Origin: Rhodococcus sp. SBT000017
Lineage (GTDB): Bacteria; Actinomycetota; Actinomycetes; Mycobacteriales; Mycobacteriaceae
NCBI RefSeq assembly: GCF_003688915.1
Contig: NZ_REFU01000001.1
Span: 2,604,001-2,668,000 of the forward strand
DNA: 64,000 nucleotides
Direction of reading: 5' to 3'
Under the pieces are notes generated by a model, which saw only the letters and a list, made by a program, of their open reading frames with translations, searched no databases and was not told the origin of the DNA. The position numbers were made by a program, and so were the translations under genes. Every line of letters begins with the position of its first letter. The stretch's first letter is position 1. Positions 41,451 through 50,196 of this stretch are shown in pieces.

Positions 41451-42641
41451 TGTCAGTTTCAGAAGACGACTGCACTGTTTCAGAAGTGGACTGCACTAAT
41501 CACTTCTCGCGACCGCGAGAGCGTCTCGTTCTTCCCGCGCCAGGGTGAGGTTGCTGTAGAGGGCGGATCGTTTCAATCCTGGTCAAACGCGCACCCAAAC
41601 CGCAGCAAGCCGGTCAGGCCGACTGCCTCGAGATGCAGTTGTCCTGCAAACTGAAACGATTCGGCGTGCCCTCTTGAATCAGTGGTGTGAATCAATGACA
41701 AAATCGGTAGATGGGTGTGAAGGATTGGTGGGACGGTCCGCGCCAAGAGGCGGTTCCGCGTACGGTTGCTGTAGGCGGGATACTTCTCAGCCTGGCCGCA
41801 CTGGTCGCTGGTCTGACCCTGCCCAACAGCGCAAGTTTCTGGATCAGCGTGTGCGCTGCTCTCTTCCTTGTCGGTCCTGGCCTGGTGTTCTCGAATTTGC
41901 TTATAGCGCGGTGGCAGAACCGCCGAGTCGAGAGGCAGGCACTTCCATGGCTTGTCTCGATCTGCGCCCTGCTCGCTCAGTCCTTCGACACATGCCGACA
42001 GGTTCTGGCGGCTGCAGGCGTCGAACATGAGTTGCCGCCGACACCGAACAAGTGCGACGTTGCGGCTCTCTTGTCGGTGGCCTCGTCCTATCCCGAATTG
42101 TTCTGGCAAACATTGTCGAACTCCCAGCCGATCCCTGATTCCATCCGGTTGACGCAAGACGATCTCACCCTCACACACTTCGGGTTGGTTGCACAGATGT
42201 TGCGAGAGGCGAGTTCGCTTGTCCCAGTATCTGCTTCATCTCAAGTCGCAACTTTCGCCGAGGCCTGGGCCGAATCCGCTGGCGTGACAATCGTGCACCA
42301 TCATCGAGAAGACGGTCGGGCCGTTCTAGAGCGAAAAATCGGGTACCCGCAGATTATCGATGCGGCGAGAACCGCAGAACTCAGTCCGACCTTGGTGGCG
42401 CACTTCGATACACAGAGTCTAGCCGAGCTGGCTGTGAACCAACTGCTTCGTACTAAGCGGTTGCTAGAAGTGATCGCCGCTGACCTTCCCACTGATGTAG
42501 CTAGTTCTCTTCAGGTTTTCGACGTGCCGCAGTTCGATCCCGCAGGCTGACCAGGTTCAACTTCGCTGTCCCGCGTCATCGCAACAGCCGCACACTCGAA
42601 TCTGGATGACCCAGAAATGCAGTCCACTTCTGAATTCGACA
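41451..42641. mobile_element. 1.19-kb unit with Tn402/Tn5053-like ends
   Basis: The left end starts TGTCAGTTTCAGAAGACGAC and carries a second repeat (TTCAGAAGTGGACTGCAC) 21 nt further in. The right end, read inward, starts TGTCGAATTCAGAAGTGGAC. Both begin TGTC and carry the TTCAGAAG-GACTGCA core of TniA binding sites. The only gene inside is the one at 41711; there is no transposase, so the unit would need TniABQ from elsewhere. Flanking 5-mers (GCATT and AACGG) do not match, so no target duplication supports a single insertion. Confidence 0.6.
41711..42550 (+). CDS. hypothetical membrane-anchored protein, cargo of the Tn402-like unit
   Basis: Protein of 279 residues. Two N-terminal helices (VAVGGILLSLAALVAGLTLP and FWISVCAALFLVGPGLVFSN) anchor a soluble domain of about 210 residues with few motifs (VRGQALPW-like region, QSFDTCRQVLAAAGVEHELP, LTHFGLVAQMLREASSLV). 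I recognise no family. Its GC content and codon use are looser than the flanking operons, fitting transfer. Its topology recalls the membrane protein at 30928, though I see no sequence match. Confidence 0.65.
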   Translation: MGVKDWWDGPRQEAVPRTVAVGGILLSLAALVAGLTLPNSASFWISVCAALFLVGPGLVFSNLLIARWQNRRVERQALPWLVSICALLAQSFDTCRQVLAAAGVEHELPPTPNKCDVAALLSVASSYPELFWQTLSNSQPIPDSIRLTQDDLTLTHFGLVAQMLREASSLVPVSASSQVATFAEAWAESAGVTIVHHHREDGRAVLERKIGYPQIIDAARTAELSPTLVAHFDTQSLAELAVNQLLRTKRLLEVIAADLPTDVASSLQVFDVPQFDPAG

Positions 42642-42950
42642 AACGGTGAAAATGTTCGCGCGCGGACTTTCTTCTGTCTGCACGTCCAACATCGTCATGT
42701 CTCGTGCACTTGACGTGTGTCCGCCGAGCCGTCGCCATCTTTGCTTCGCCGGCGCTGTTTGCGATACGCAGTATGTCTCGGTCTACGGCTGCCGTTCTGG
42801 CCTGTCGGGCAGCCTGGGGATCGATTACTGGCATGCCGACCCGTGGTGGTCTCTGCTGACTTTTCCGTCTGCGCTGCGCGAGGTTTGGGTGTATCGGATA
42901 CGGCTATGACTTCTGTGGGCCGTTGTCGAGCCAGGAGGAAGGGAGCCGCT

Positions 42951-43313
42951 GTGAGTGTTGACACCGAAAAACGGTGGCACGACCCTCGGGAGTTCCGTAG
43001 AGCGAGTCTGTACACCGCGGTGGTGATCGCCGTTGCTGCTGTCGTTGCCGTCGGCTCGTTGCTTTCTGGAGGTAGCCAGGCTGAGCAGTGTCAGGACGCT
43101 GCATTCCGCGTTTGCCGGGATCCGGAACGGCTGGTCCTGGCAGTAGGCCCTCCGACGGTGTTGTTGGTTGGTGGGCTGGGCGCTTTCGGACGGACCTTTC
43201 GGGTGTGGCGTGCAGGTGGAGTATGGCCGATCTGGCAAGGGGCAGGATGGTTGCTGTTGGCGCTGATGCTCGTCTATTTCACCGCATCCAGCGGCGTTGT
43301 GGTTGGTGGCTGA
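42951..43313 (+). CDS. hypothetical membrane protein
   Basis: Protein of 120 residues starting GTG 42951, with AGGAGGAAGGGAG 6 nt upstream. It has three helices (LYTAVVIAVAAVVAVGSLLS, VLAVGPPTVLLVGGLGAFGR, WLLLALMLVYFTASSG) and a Cys pair in the first loop (QCQDAAFRVCRDPE). No family recognised. It lies just right of the Tn402-like unit; the 400 bp between contain the unit's right end and no other gene. Confidence 0.65.
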   Translation: MSVDTEKRWHDPREFRRASLYTAVVIAVAAVVAVGSLLSGGSQAEQCQDAAFRVCRDPERLVLAVGPPTVLLVGGLGAFGRTFRVWRAGGVWPIWQGAGWLLLALMLVYFTASSGVVVGG

Positions 43314-43496
43314 CCGAGCCGACGACCAATGTGGATGTGTCTTCGTGGTAACCGGATACTGCGCAATAGCTCATCGCGTACGAACCGGGTTGTCGGTCGC
43401 CGCTACATAGCTGGTCGCGGAGTTGGGTGAACCCACAGCAAGTTTTCAGTGACAGTCGGCGTCCAGGTCGACTTCGACCGAAGGAGGTAAACGAGA

Positions 43497-43829
43497 ATGA
43501 ATCCGCAGAGGTCCGGTGACACCGGACGCCCTGGTCGTGCGCAGGTCTGGACGCGGGTGGCCGAAAACTATGCGGCGTGGTTGTTGCTGATGGCGGGGAT
43601 AGCGTCGGCTGGGGTTTTCCTCACCGCTCTCGCCGGCGGCTTCGAAGGTTGGTCCCTCGTCGCGGGTATCGTCACCCTTTTGCTGTTCGCGGGTTGCTGG
43701 CTGTCGTTCCGTGATAGCTCTCGACGCGAGGCTGCCGAGCCGAATATGGTCCGCTACCACCCCGATTCACCGGACGTGGTGATCGATGTCGACCAAGACA
43801 CCGGCGAACGGCAACGTCACCGGGATTGA
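43497..43829 (+). CDS. two-helix membrane protein, paralog B
   Basis: Protein of 110 residues with GAAGGAGG 8 nt before ATG 43497. Helices YAAWLLLMAGIASAGVFLTA and VAGIVTLLLFAGCWLSFRD and tail MVRYHPDSPDVVIDVDQDTG match paralog A at 39940 almost residue by residue. The two copies flank the UDG, microprotein and Tn402-like unit. Function unknown. Confidence 0.7.
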   Translation: MNPQRSGDTGRPGRAQVWTRVAENYAAWLLLMAGIASAGVFLTALAGGFEGWSLVAGIVTLLLFAGCWLSFRDSSRREAAEPNMVRYHPDSPDVVIDVDQDTGERQRHRD

Positions 43830-44106
43830 CAGTTACAACGACGGTGCGTGAACGTTTCGTCTGGTGTCGTACTCTGCGACGAGCGCCGGTATCGACTGCA
43901 CTGCAGCGGAACTCGTGCGCCTGGCCCGTCGACGTCGAGGAGAACGGCGCAATCCGATGGTCCGCGCGTGGCCGGGTTTCGAGGGCGGTGATAGTGCGCG
44001 CCTCGAGGTCCTCCTCGGCGTCGGGACGTCTGTTGTTCGGGTTTGGCTCGACACGCTACGAGCGATGGCGTGCAGATCGACGTTTTCGACATTGCGCACC
44101 ATTCAG
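43830..44106. other. intergenic stretch without a supported gene
   Basis: Open frames here lack ribosome binding sites and recognisable motifs. The only signal is the CsoR/CstR-type box at its right edge. Confidence 0.5.
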
Positions 44107-44122
44107 GTACCCCTGGGGGTAC
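44107..44122. promoter_or_regulatory. CsoR/CstR-type box before the methyltransferase-DsrE pair
   Basis: GTACCCC-TG-GGGGTAC, a perfect 7-2-7 dyad, 51 nt before ATG 44174. Confidence 0.8.
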
Positions 44123-44173
44123 TCTGGCGGATTCGAGTACTACCCGGTCCGTGTCTTGGAGGAATGTGCGTAG

Positions 44174-44791
44174 ATGGATTCATCTGAGTGGGATGCGCGT
44201 TACAGCAGCGTCGAGCATCCGTGGGGCTCGGCCCCGGCGGCTGCCCTGTCTGCGCGGTTCGCGGAGCTGATGCCGGGCCGGGCGATCGACCTGGGCTGTG
44301 GAGACGGCCGCCACGCTCGATGGTTGGCCGACGCGGGCTGGACAGTGCACGCTGTCGATTTTTCTTCTGTGGCAATCGAATTGGCACGCAGCGGCGGCGA
44401 GGATCGGTCGATCGACTACACCGTCGCCGACGCTCGGACCTGGGAACCATCCGAACCGGTGGATCTGGTGGCCATCGGCTTCCTGCATCTACCGGTCGAC
44501 GAGTTGGTCGCCGTCATTGCCGGTGCAGCGAGTTGGCTCGCACCGAGCGGACGGCTGTTGTATCTCGGCCATGCGCTCGAGAACTTCACTCACGGTATCG
44601 GGGGCCCACCCGATCCGTCGATCCTGCCCGCCATCGACGACCTCGCCCGCGCCGCGAGCGGATTGCAGGTCCGCGAACTGGGACACCTGGTCCGCCCCTT
44701 CGGCGAAGGTCGGGCCATCGATGTTCTTCTCCATGCACAGCCGTGGGGCACCGCAGCTCACCGTGATCTGAAGAACGGAACTTTCACGTGA
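44174..44791 (+). CDS. SAM-dependent methyltransferase
   Basis: Class I methyltransferase of 205 residues. It begins WDARYSSVEHPWGSAPAAAL. Motif I is AIDLGCGDGRHARWLADAGW; then VDFSSVAIELA (motif II), and FLHLPVDEL and GRLLYLGHALENFT (later motifs). Substrates cannot be named; relatives near sulfur or metal genes resemble thiol or tellurite methyltransferases. GTGA overlap with the DsrE gene and a CsoR/CstR box upstream place it in the sulfur-stress regulon. Confidence 0.85.
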   Translation: MDSSEWDARYSSVEHPWGSAPAAALSARFAELMPGRAIDLGCGDGRHARWLADAGWTVHAVDFSSVAIELARSGGEDRSIDYTVADARTWEPSEPVDLVAIGFLHLPVDELVAVIAGAASWLAPSGRLLYLGHALENFTHGIGGPPDPSILPAIDDLARAASGLQVRELGHLVRPFGEGRAIDVLLHAQPWGTAAHRDLKNGTFT

Positions 44792-45135
44792 CCGATCATC
44801 CGACTCCCCTGCGTGTGGTGTTCGCCGTGAACACCACACCCACCGTGGTGGTGCGGGCGATCCACAACCTTCTCGATGCTGCGACCGAGCCGGTGACGAT
44901 CGAAGTCGTGTGCTTTGGACCGGGCCTCGATGCGGCCTTGCGGTGTTCGGATATTTCCCTGGAGATGCGGGCGTTGATCGATTCGGCCTCCATCACGGTG
45001 AAAGCATGCCGCAACAGTCTGGAGGGCAGAGTGCTCGGTGACGACGATCTGCTGATGGGTGTCGAAGTGGTTCCCGCTGCAGTGCTCCATCTCGCTCGAC
45101 GTCAGCGAGATGGGTGGTCACAGCTCTACACCTGA
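44788..45135 (+). CDS. DsrE/DsrF-like sulfur-relay protein
   Basis: Protein of 115 residues with the DsrE fold pattern: LRVVFAVNTTPTVVVRAIHN, VTIEVVCFGPGLDAAL, and a Cys in SITVKACRNSLEGR that corresponds to the sulfur-carrying Cys of the family, followed by VVPAAVLHLARRQRDGWSQL. It would carry persulfide sulfur between proteins. It is coupled to the methyltransferase by a GTGA overlap. Confidence 0.8.
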   Translation: MTDHPTPLRVVFAVNTTPTVVVRAIHNLLDAATEPVTIEVVCFGPGLDAALRCSDISLEMRALIDSASITVKACRNSLEGRVLGDDDLLMGVEVVPAAVLHLARRQRDGWSQLYT

Positions 45136-45172
45136 CATCACATCCCCGCTCCAGTGTCGTAGGCACACCGTC

Positions 45173-46045
45173 TCAGAGAGTTCGGTCCTCGCGTTCACCG
45201 TGCTCGGAGGACTCGGCTGCGGTGTCGCGGTCTCGACCACGGACGATGCGCACCGTCAGGACTGCGATGATCACCAGCACTGCGATCAGGAGCACTGCGG
45301 TGTTCGGGACCGCGTCGGCCACGTCGCTGATCCAGACCTGCAGCGAGTACTGACTGTCGACCCCCATGACGCCGCCGAGGTTCGCTGTGCCCTCCGTGAG
45401 CAGGAACAGCACTCCGATACCGATGAAAAGCACCCCCGATATCAGAGACGTCGTGTGCGTTTTCAGCGGTCCTATGCTGATTTCCCTGCCGCGCAGCCAC
45501 GTTCGTGATCCGAGCGAGAATCGGTCCCAGACCAGCGCCAGCACGAACAGGGGTATCACCATCCCCGCTGCGTAGAGTGCCATGAGCACTCCACCGTATA
45601 CGGCCTGACCGCCGGCGACGGCAACGGTCAGGACCGCGCCGAGCAGGGGTCCCGAGCAGAACCCTGCGAGCCCGTAGACCGCGCCGAGGGCAAACACCGA
45701 TCCGGTGGAGGAGACATCGATGCGCGCGGCTGCTCTCTGAGCGGACCCCAGCGCGAAGCCGCGACCGACGATGATCATCACTCCGAGGGCGATGATGACC
45801 ACGCCGCCGATCATCGTGGTGACCTCGCGATACCGGGTGATCGCCGAGCCGATGGCACCGACTCCGGCACCGAGGGGCACCAAAACCGCTGCCAGCCCGA
45901 GGTAGAAGATCCCGGTGCGGCCGGCGAGCTTGCCGGCCCCGTCGAAGGCGTACGCGAAGAAGGAAGGGAGCAGCAGGGCCGAGCATGGACTGAGAAGTGC
46001 CAGGAGCCCGCCGAGAAATGCTCCGAGAAGTCCGATCTGCGACAT
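45173..46045 (-). CDS. CcdA/DsbD-type membrane thiol transporter
   Basis: Protein of 290 residues with six or seven helices. Helix 1 has LALLSPCSALLLPSFFAYAF (PC motif) and helix 4 has GLAGFCSGPLLGAVLTVAVA (second Cys). It differs from the CcdA at 5493 in sequence and has a longer charged tail. It probably carries electrons across the membrane to the DsbA-like protein encoded 11 nt upstream. Confidence 0.85.
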   Translation of the reverse strand: MSQIGLLGAFLGGLLALLSPCSALLLPSFFAYAFDGAGKLAGRTGIFYLGLAAVLVPLGAGVGAIGSAITRYREVTTMIGGVVIIALGVMIIVGRGFALGSAQRAAARIDVSSTGSVFALGAVYGLAGFCSGPLLGAVLTVAVAGGQAVYGGVLMALYAAGMVIPLFVLALVWDRFSLGSRTWLRGREISIGPLKTHTTSLISGVLFIGIGVLFLLTEGTANLGGVMGVDSQYSLQVWISDVADAVPNTAVLLIAVLVIIAVLTVRIVRGRDRDTAAESSEHGEREDRTL

Positions 46046-46056
46046 CGTGGGCCGCC

Positions 46057-46785
46057 CTACGCGCCGGCTGCGGTGTCGATCAGATCGACGAATTCCGAGA
46101 ACGGTTGCGCGCCCAGAACCGGATCACCGTTGACCGAGAACGCCGGAGTGGCCGGGATACCCAGCGACTGCGCTTCGGTGGAGTCGGCGGTGATCGCGGC
46201 ATCGAATGCGGTGCCGGTGGCGTCGGCGGTGAACCGAGCCAAATCCGGTACCCCGGCCTGTTGCGCGTAGCTTTGCAGCGTCTCCAGTGTCAGGTCCGCG
46301 TGACCGGTCTCGGGTGCATCGGCGTAGACGGCGCGGGTGAACTCCCAGAACTTGCCCTGGGCGGCGGCGGCGCGTCCGGCCCGGGCAGCATCGAATGATT
46401 GTTGCCCGAAAATGGGTAGATCTCGCCATTCGATGCGCAGGGTGCCGGTATCGACGTATCGATCGATCAGTTGCGGCTCGGTTTCCCGGCTGAACTGGGC
46501 GCAGAACGGACACCGAAAGTCCGAGAAGGCGATCATCACTACCGGGGCGTCGACGTCGCCGAGGGCCATCGGATCATCGGGCTCGCGGTGCGCCAGATCG
46601 CCGAGCGGTCCCATCACCGGCGGGCCGCTCGCGCTGCTCGACCCGGCGTCCGGTGCGGCCTCCGACTGCTCGCCGTCACCTGTCGTTCCGAGCACGAGAG
46701 CTCCCACGAGCACGGCCGCCACCACCACGGCGATGGCCAGGAGCACGATGTCTCGTCGGCGAGTGGAGCGAGATGTCGAAGTCAT
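46057..46785 (-). CDS. DsbA-like thiol-disulfide protein, membrane-anchored
   Basis: Protein of 242 residues with an N-terminal anchor (IVLLAIAVVVAAVLVGALVL) and a DsbA/thioredoxin fold. The active site is FSDFRCPFCAQFSRET (CPFC), and the cis-Pro loop is LGIPATPAFSVNGDPV. It makes or repairs disulfides outside the membrane. GAAAGG lies 6 nt upstream of ATG 46785. It is divergent from the CPxCNK gene with a perfect operator between. Confidence 0.9.
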   Translation of the reverse strand: MTSTSRSTRRRDIVLLAIAVVVAAVLVGALVLGTTGDGEQSEAAPDAGSSSASGPPVMGPLGDLAHREPDDPMALGDVDAPVVMIAFSDFRCPFCAQFSRETEPQLIDRYVDTGTLRIEWRDLPIFGQQSFDAARAGRAAAAQGKFWEFTRAVYADAPETGHADLTLETLQSYAQQAGVPDLARFTADATGTAFDAAITADSTEAQSLGIPATPAFSVNGDPVLGAQPFSEFVDLIDTAAGA

Positions 46786-46820
46786 GCAATACCTTTCGGC
46801 AGTCGGCAATACTGGCAGCG

Positions 46821-46836
46821 ATACCCATCTGGGTAT
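46821..46836. promoter_or_regulatory. CsoR/CstR-type box in the divergent dsbA/CPxCNK region
   Basis: ATACCCA-TC-TGGGTAT, a perfect 7-2-7 dyad between genes transcribed in opposite directions, so one site could control both. Confidence 0.85.
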
Positions 46837-46891
46837 AGCCTCACAGTGTCACCCTACTCACACAACTACAACCCGTAGGAGATCCTCGCTG

Positions 46892-47404
46892 ATGACCGAG
46901 CCCGCCACGTCCGACCGCCTCGACGTCGAAACCTCAGGCCGTTCCGATGACGAGGTGATCGCCCAGTCCGCTCGGTACGGGCGTTGGGGGATGCGGGCGG
47001 CACGCGGCACCGTCGCCGGTGCCGTCACGGTGTTGGTAGTGGGCATTCCCACCGACATCATCGACACGCCCGTCTTCGGCCGTGAGGTGCCGGTGCGGGC
47101 GTGGGAGCTTCCGGTTCTGCTGGCCACTGCCCTGTTGACCGCACTGTGGTTCGGGATCGACAAACCCGCGCGGGTCGAGCGGACCGGCACACCCGCCGCT
47201 CTCGGTGTCGTACTGACCTTCTTCGCCGTCGGGTGTCCGGTGTGCAACAAGCTGGTACTTCTCGCGCTCGGCACCTCGGGTGCCCTGGGGTTGTGGGCAC
47301 CGATACAACCCATCCTCGCCGGGGTGTCCCTGGCAATGCTGACGGCAGCGGTGATCGTCCGATGGCGCAAACGCGACTGCACCTCCGCGTCCTGCGCAGC
47401 ATGA
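46892..47404 (+). CDS. CPxCNK membrane protein, copy 2
   Basis: Protein of 170 residues with four helices, paralog of the protein at 2039-2542. The shared core is FFAVGCPVCNKLVLLALGTS followed by GALGLWAPIQPILAG; it also has VVGIPTDIIDTPVFGRE near helix 1. AGGAGA lies 9 nt before ATG 46892. This copy is under a CsoR/CstR-type box while copy 1 is under a TACTATG operator. The CxxC motif and the divergent DsbA/CcdA genes suggest a thiol or copper role, not proven. Confidence 0.8.
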   Translation: MTEPATSDRLDVETSGRSDDEVIAQSARYGRWGMRAARGTVAGAVTVLVVGIPTDIIDTPVFGREVPVRAWELPVLLATALLTALWFGIDKPARVERTGTPAALGVVLTFFAVGCPVCNKLVLLALGTSGALGLWAPIQPILAGVSLAMLTAAVIVRWRKRDCTSASCAA

Positions 47405-47482
47405 CCGGGCGACGCCTGCTCACCCGCGCACCGACCATCGAGTGACCGACACCCGAACCGATCGAAAGGAACCGAACGAACT

Positions 47483-47890
47483 ATGACAGAACTGGCCATC
47501 GGCACCCGCGTGGACATGCCGTTCGAAGAAACTGTCGACGCAACCCGTGAGGCACTCGCCGAACAAGGGTTCGGAGTGCTCACCGAGATCGACATGCAGT
47601 CGACGTTGAAGAGCAAGATCGACGCCGACATCGAACGCTACGTCATCCTCGGAGCATGCAATCCCCAGCTGGCGAAGGCTGCGATCGACACCGATCGGCA
47701 GGTGGGGTTGCTGCTGCCGTGCAACGTGGTGGTGCGAGCCGACGGCAGCAGCACCATCGTCGAAGCGATGAACCCCCAAGTGATGGTGGGGCTCTCGGAT
47801 GCAGCGGGCCTGGCCGAAGTCGCCGACCGGGCCACTGCACTGCTGCAGAGCGCGATCATGGCACTCGGCGGAGACAGCACCACCACATAG
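47483..47890 (+). CDS. DUF302 protein
   Basis: Soluble protein of 135 residues: PFEETVDATREALAEQGFGV, LGACNPQLAKAAIDTDRQVG, LLPCNVVVRADG and MVGLSDAAGLAEVADRA. The ACNP and LPCN positions carry the conserved Cys of DUF302, a family often found with sulfur and metal-stress genes. AAAGGAA precedes the ATG. Its stop is directly followed by the ATG of the next gene. Confidence 0.92.
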   Translation: MTELAIGTRVDMPFEETVDATREALAEQGFGVLTEIDMQSTLKSKIDADIERYVILGACNPQLAKAAIDTDRQVGLLLPCNVVVRADGSSTIVEAMNPQVMVGLSDAAGLAEVADRATALLQSAIMALGGDSTTT

Positions 47891-49063
47891 ATGGGTGCGC
47901 ACCGTATCGGCAGAGCGGGGGCGGTGATCGGGACCGTTGCACTGTGCACCGTCGCGCTGGCGTCGGGGTGCAGTTCCTCACCTGCTCGAGACGCCACGGG
48001 CACTGATCCGGCGGCGCACCCGTCGTCGCCGGCCGCGCCGCCGCCGGGCTTCGGAGACACGGCACTGTGGTCCATCCCGTTCCTGTCGCAGCCTCACATC
48101 GTCGAGGACGGGTTCGTCGGAGTCGTCGACTCCTCGGACGCATCCGGTTCGCGCCGGGTGCAGGTGCTCGACGACACCGGCACACCACGATTCGGCGTGG
48201 ACGTACCCGCCGATCACGACGAGTTCGCGGTGACCAGCACACACAACCGTGAGCTGTTGATCACCGAGGACATCGATGATTCCGGTTCGGATTCACCGGC
48301 CACGATGACCGCCCGCGATACCCGCACCGGCGCCCTCGTGTGGGGTCCGGTCTCCGCTGCAGGCTGCCTGACCGGGTCCGGACTGCTGATCGACGCCGAC
48401 TGCTCGCAGACAGCAATGCCCGCGGCCGTGGCCGCCATCTCGGCAACCGACGGACACCGCACCGACCTGACGGGTGCGATCTCCGAATCCGGTGGATACG
48501 CGGTCACCGTCGACGGCGACACAGCGCGCATCGTGACCGCCGATACCGGCAACACCGCCTGGTCCACCGACACCCTGACCCCGCCCCCCGCAGCGGTTCC
48601 CGGGACCGCACGATTCGTCGCTACCGCCGGCAATGCAGTGGTCGTGGCATGGACGATCCCGACCCGTCCCGAACCGATCCAGGCGGTCTATCGACTCTCC
48701 GATGCCGAGATCCGATGGATCAGCGGTAGCCGCAGTCCGATGGTGGTGACCGCCGACAGCAGTAGCGGGGCGACGATGATCACCACCGCAGACCTCACCG
48801 GCGACGGCATCGCTGTCCTGTTCGAGCGGTACGGCACCCGAGGTTTCACCGCCGATCAATTTCCCGGTGCCGACCGCTTCGCTCTGGTCGGCGGCGTCGT
48901 CTACGGCGCGTCGGACTCGGGGGTGACTGCCATCGATGCGACCTCCGGCCGCGTCACCGGCACATCACCGAGTGCCGCACCGACAGCAGTGACCTCGAAC
49001 GGTGTCGCATTGGCCCAGAGCAGCGACGGGTACACCGCGTTCAAGGTGATCCCCCATTTCTGA
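47891..49063 (+). CDS. PQQ-propeller-type lipoprotein
   Basis: Lipoprotein of 390 residues with lipobox ALASGC. The body is a beta-propeller of the PQQ/BamB kind: TRTGALVWGPVSAAGCLTGS, TADTGNTAWSTDTLTPP, LSDAEIRWISGS, IDATSGRVTGTSPS. It starts on the base after the DUF302 stop, so the genes are coupled. It may bind a ligand or scaffold proteins outside the cell. Confidence 0.75.
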   Translation: MGAHRIGRAGAVIGTVALCTVALASGCSSSPARDATGTDPAAHPSSPAAPPPGFGDTALWSIPFLSQPHIVEDGFVGVVDSSDASGSRRVQVLDDTGTPRFGVDVPADHDEFAVTSTHNRELLITEDIDDSGSDSPATMTARDTRTGALVWGPVSAAGCLTGSGLLIDADCSQTAMPAAVAAISATDGHRTDLTGAISESGGYAVTVDGDTARIVTADTGNTAWSTDTLTPPPAAVPGTARFVATAGNAVVVAWTIPTRPEPIQAVYRLSDAEIRWISGSRSPMVVTADSSSGATMITTADLTGDGIAVLFERYGTRGFTADQFPGADRFALVGGVVYGASDSGVTAIDATSGRVTGTSPSAAPTAVTSNGVALAQSSDGYTAFKVIPHF

Positions 49064-49085
49064 GCTGCCCGCCCGCGCGCCCCGT

Positions 49086-49298
49086 TCAGGACGTCTTGGG
49101 CCGACCTCGAAGATCGACGGAGAACAGCGGGCCGAGCAGACACACGTTGATCACCCCGGTCAGCACGAAGACGCCGCCGATCACTCCCACCACGATGCCC
49201 CCGACACCGCCGAGTACGAGGGCGACCACGATCAGAGCGATTCCCACGACGATGCGCAGTGCGCGCCCGGCAATACTGCGCAGAATTCGACGAACGAC
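49086..49298 (-). CDS. small DUF2892-like membrane protein, start uncertain
   Basis: About 70 residues: RSIAGRALRIVVGIALIVVA, then GGIVVGVIGGVFVLTGVINV and CLLGPLFSVDLRGRPKTS. The GRALRIVVGIALI start, two helices and a CLLGPLF segment near the end are typical of DUF2892 (YgaP membrane domain). No ATG or GTG lies in frame near the expected start, so the 5' end is uncertain or mutated. The frame remains open upstream to 49451. Confidence 0.55.
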   Translation of the reverse strand, partial: VVRRILRSIAGRALRIVVGIALIVVALVLGGVGGIVVGVIGGVFVLTGVINVCLLGPLFSVDLRGRPKTS

Positions 49299-49355
49299 AT
49301 GATGATTCCAGTTCTGTAGAGGGACTTTCTCTGTTGGACGGGCGAGAACGCCGAT

Positions 49356-50118
49356 GTGGACGAATCGGCGGCTCCTCACGCGAACAGCCCAGCCCCGACC
49401 GCGACAGTGCGGCCATACGACGAGCGCTTCGCGCGCGCTCTGATCGACCAAGGCGCGACTCTTCGTCGCTTCGCAGCCGCGATGACACGATCACCGGCCG
49501 ATACCGACGATCTGGTGCAGGACGTCCTCGAACGCGCGTGGCGCAACCGGAGGACGTTTCGGTCCGAATCGGCGCTCTCGACGTGGCTGTATCGGATCAC
49601 GCTCGGGCACGGGCGAGATCGATGTACCGATCAGCGACCTCGAGCACCCCGAGACGGTGGCGCAGGCGCTGAGCGATCGGTCCACGGTGCGAGCTGCGCT
49701 GGCGACGTTGACCGTCGAGGATCGAATGGTCCTGGCACTGCACGACGGCGAGGGCTGGACGGCGACACAGATCGGTGCGGTCGGTGCGCTCACCACCGCA
49801 GCAGTGTACAAGCGCATCCACCGCGCACGGGTGAAGCTGCTACACGCCCTCGACAACGGTCCCGCACACCCGCGAAACGACTCCCAGGCATGCCGGAGCA
49901 CACTCGCCGCGGCATCGGACTACCTGGACGGGCGTCTCGATGTCGACGCCTCGGCCCGCATCGATACGCACCTGCGGCAGTGTCGCCGGTGCCCACCCAT
50001 CGCACAGGCCCTGATCGGTATCAAGACCGCCCTCGGCCTGCGGCCGTGGACCAGCGCGGTACCCGAACAGTTCGTCTACGACGTCGCCCACTTGGGCGGA
50101 CCCCGCCCGCCCCGATGA
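49356..50118 (+). pseudogene. ECF sigma factor with C-terminal zinc-finger, frameshifted
   Basis: The first part (GTG 49356) has region 2: FARALIDQGATLRRFAAAMT, ADTDDLVQDVLERAWRNRRT, FRSESALSTWLYRIT. Frame is lost near 49590-49612. The second part gives region 4: VRAALATLTVEDRMVLALHD, GWTATQIGAVGALTTAAVYK, IHRARVKL. It ends with a zf-HC2-like segment (ACRSTLAAASDYLDGRLDVD, HLRQCRRCPPIAQAL), a known add-on in some actinobacterial ECF factors. As read, no functional sigma factor is made. Confidence 0.8.
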
Positions 50119-50145
50119 ACGATTATCCCCGACACCCGGAATCGG

Positions 50146-50161
50146 ATACCCCATAGGGTAT
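50146..50161. promoter_or_regulatory. CsoR/CstR-type box before microprotein copy 2
   Basis: ATACCCC-AT-AGGGTAT, 35 nt before ATG 50197. Confidence 0.8.
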
Positions 50162-50196
50162 ATTCGGAAGTGAATTGTCGACCGAGGGAGAGACTC

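Noticed and set aside
41446..42646. Target-site duplication around the Tn402-like unit
   Set aside because: The 5-bp flanks GCATT and AACGG do not match; using the end at 35033 does not give a match either.
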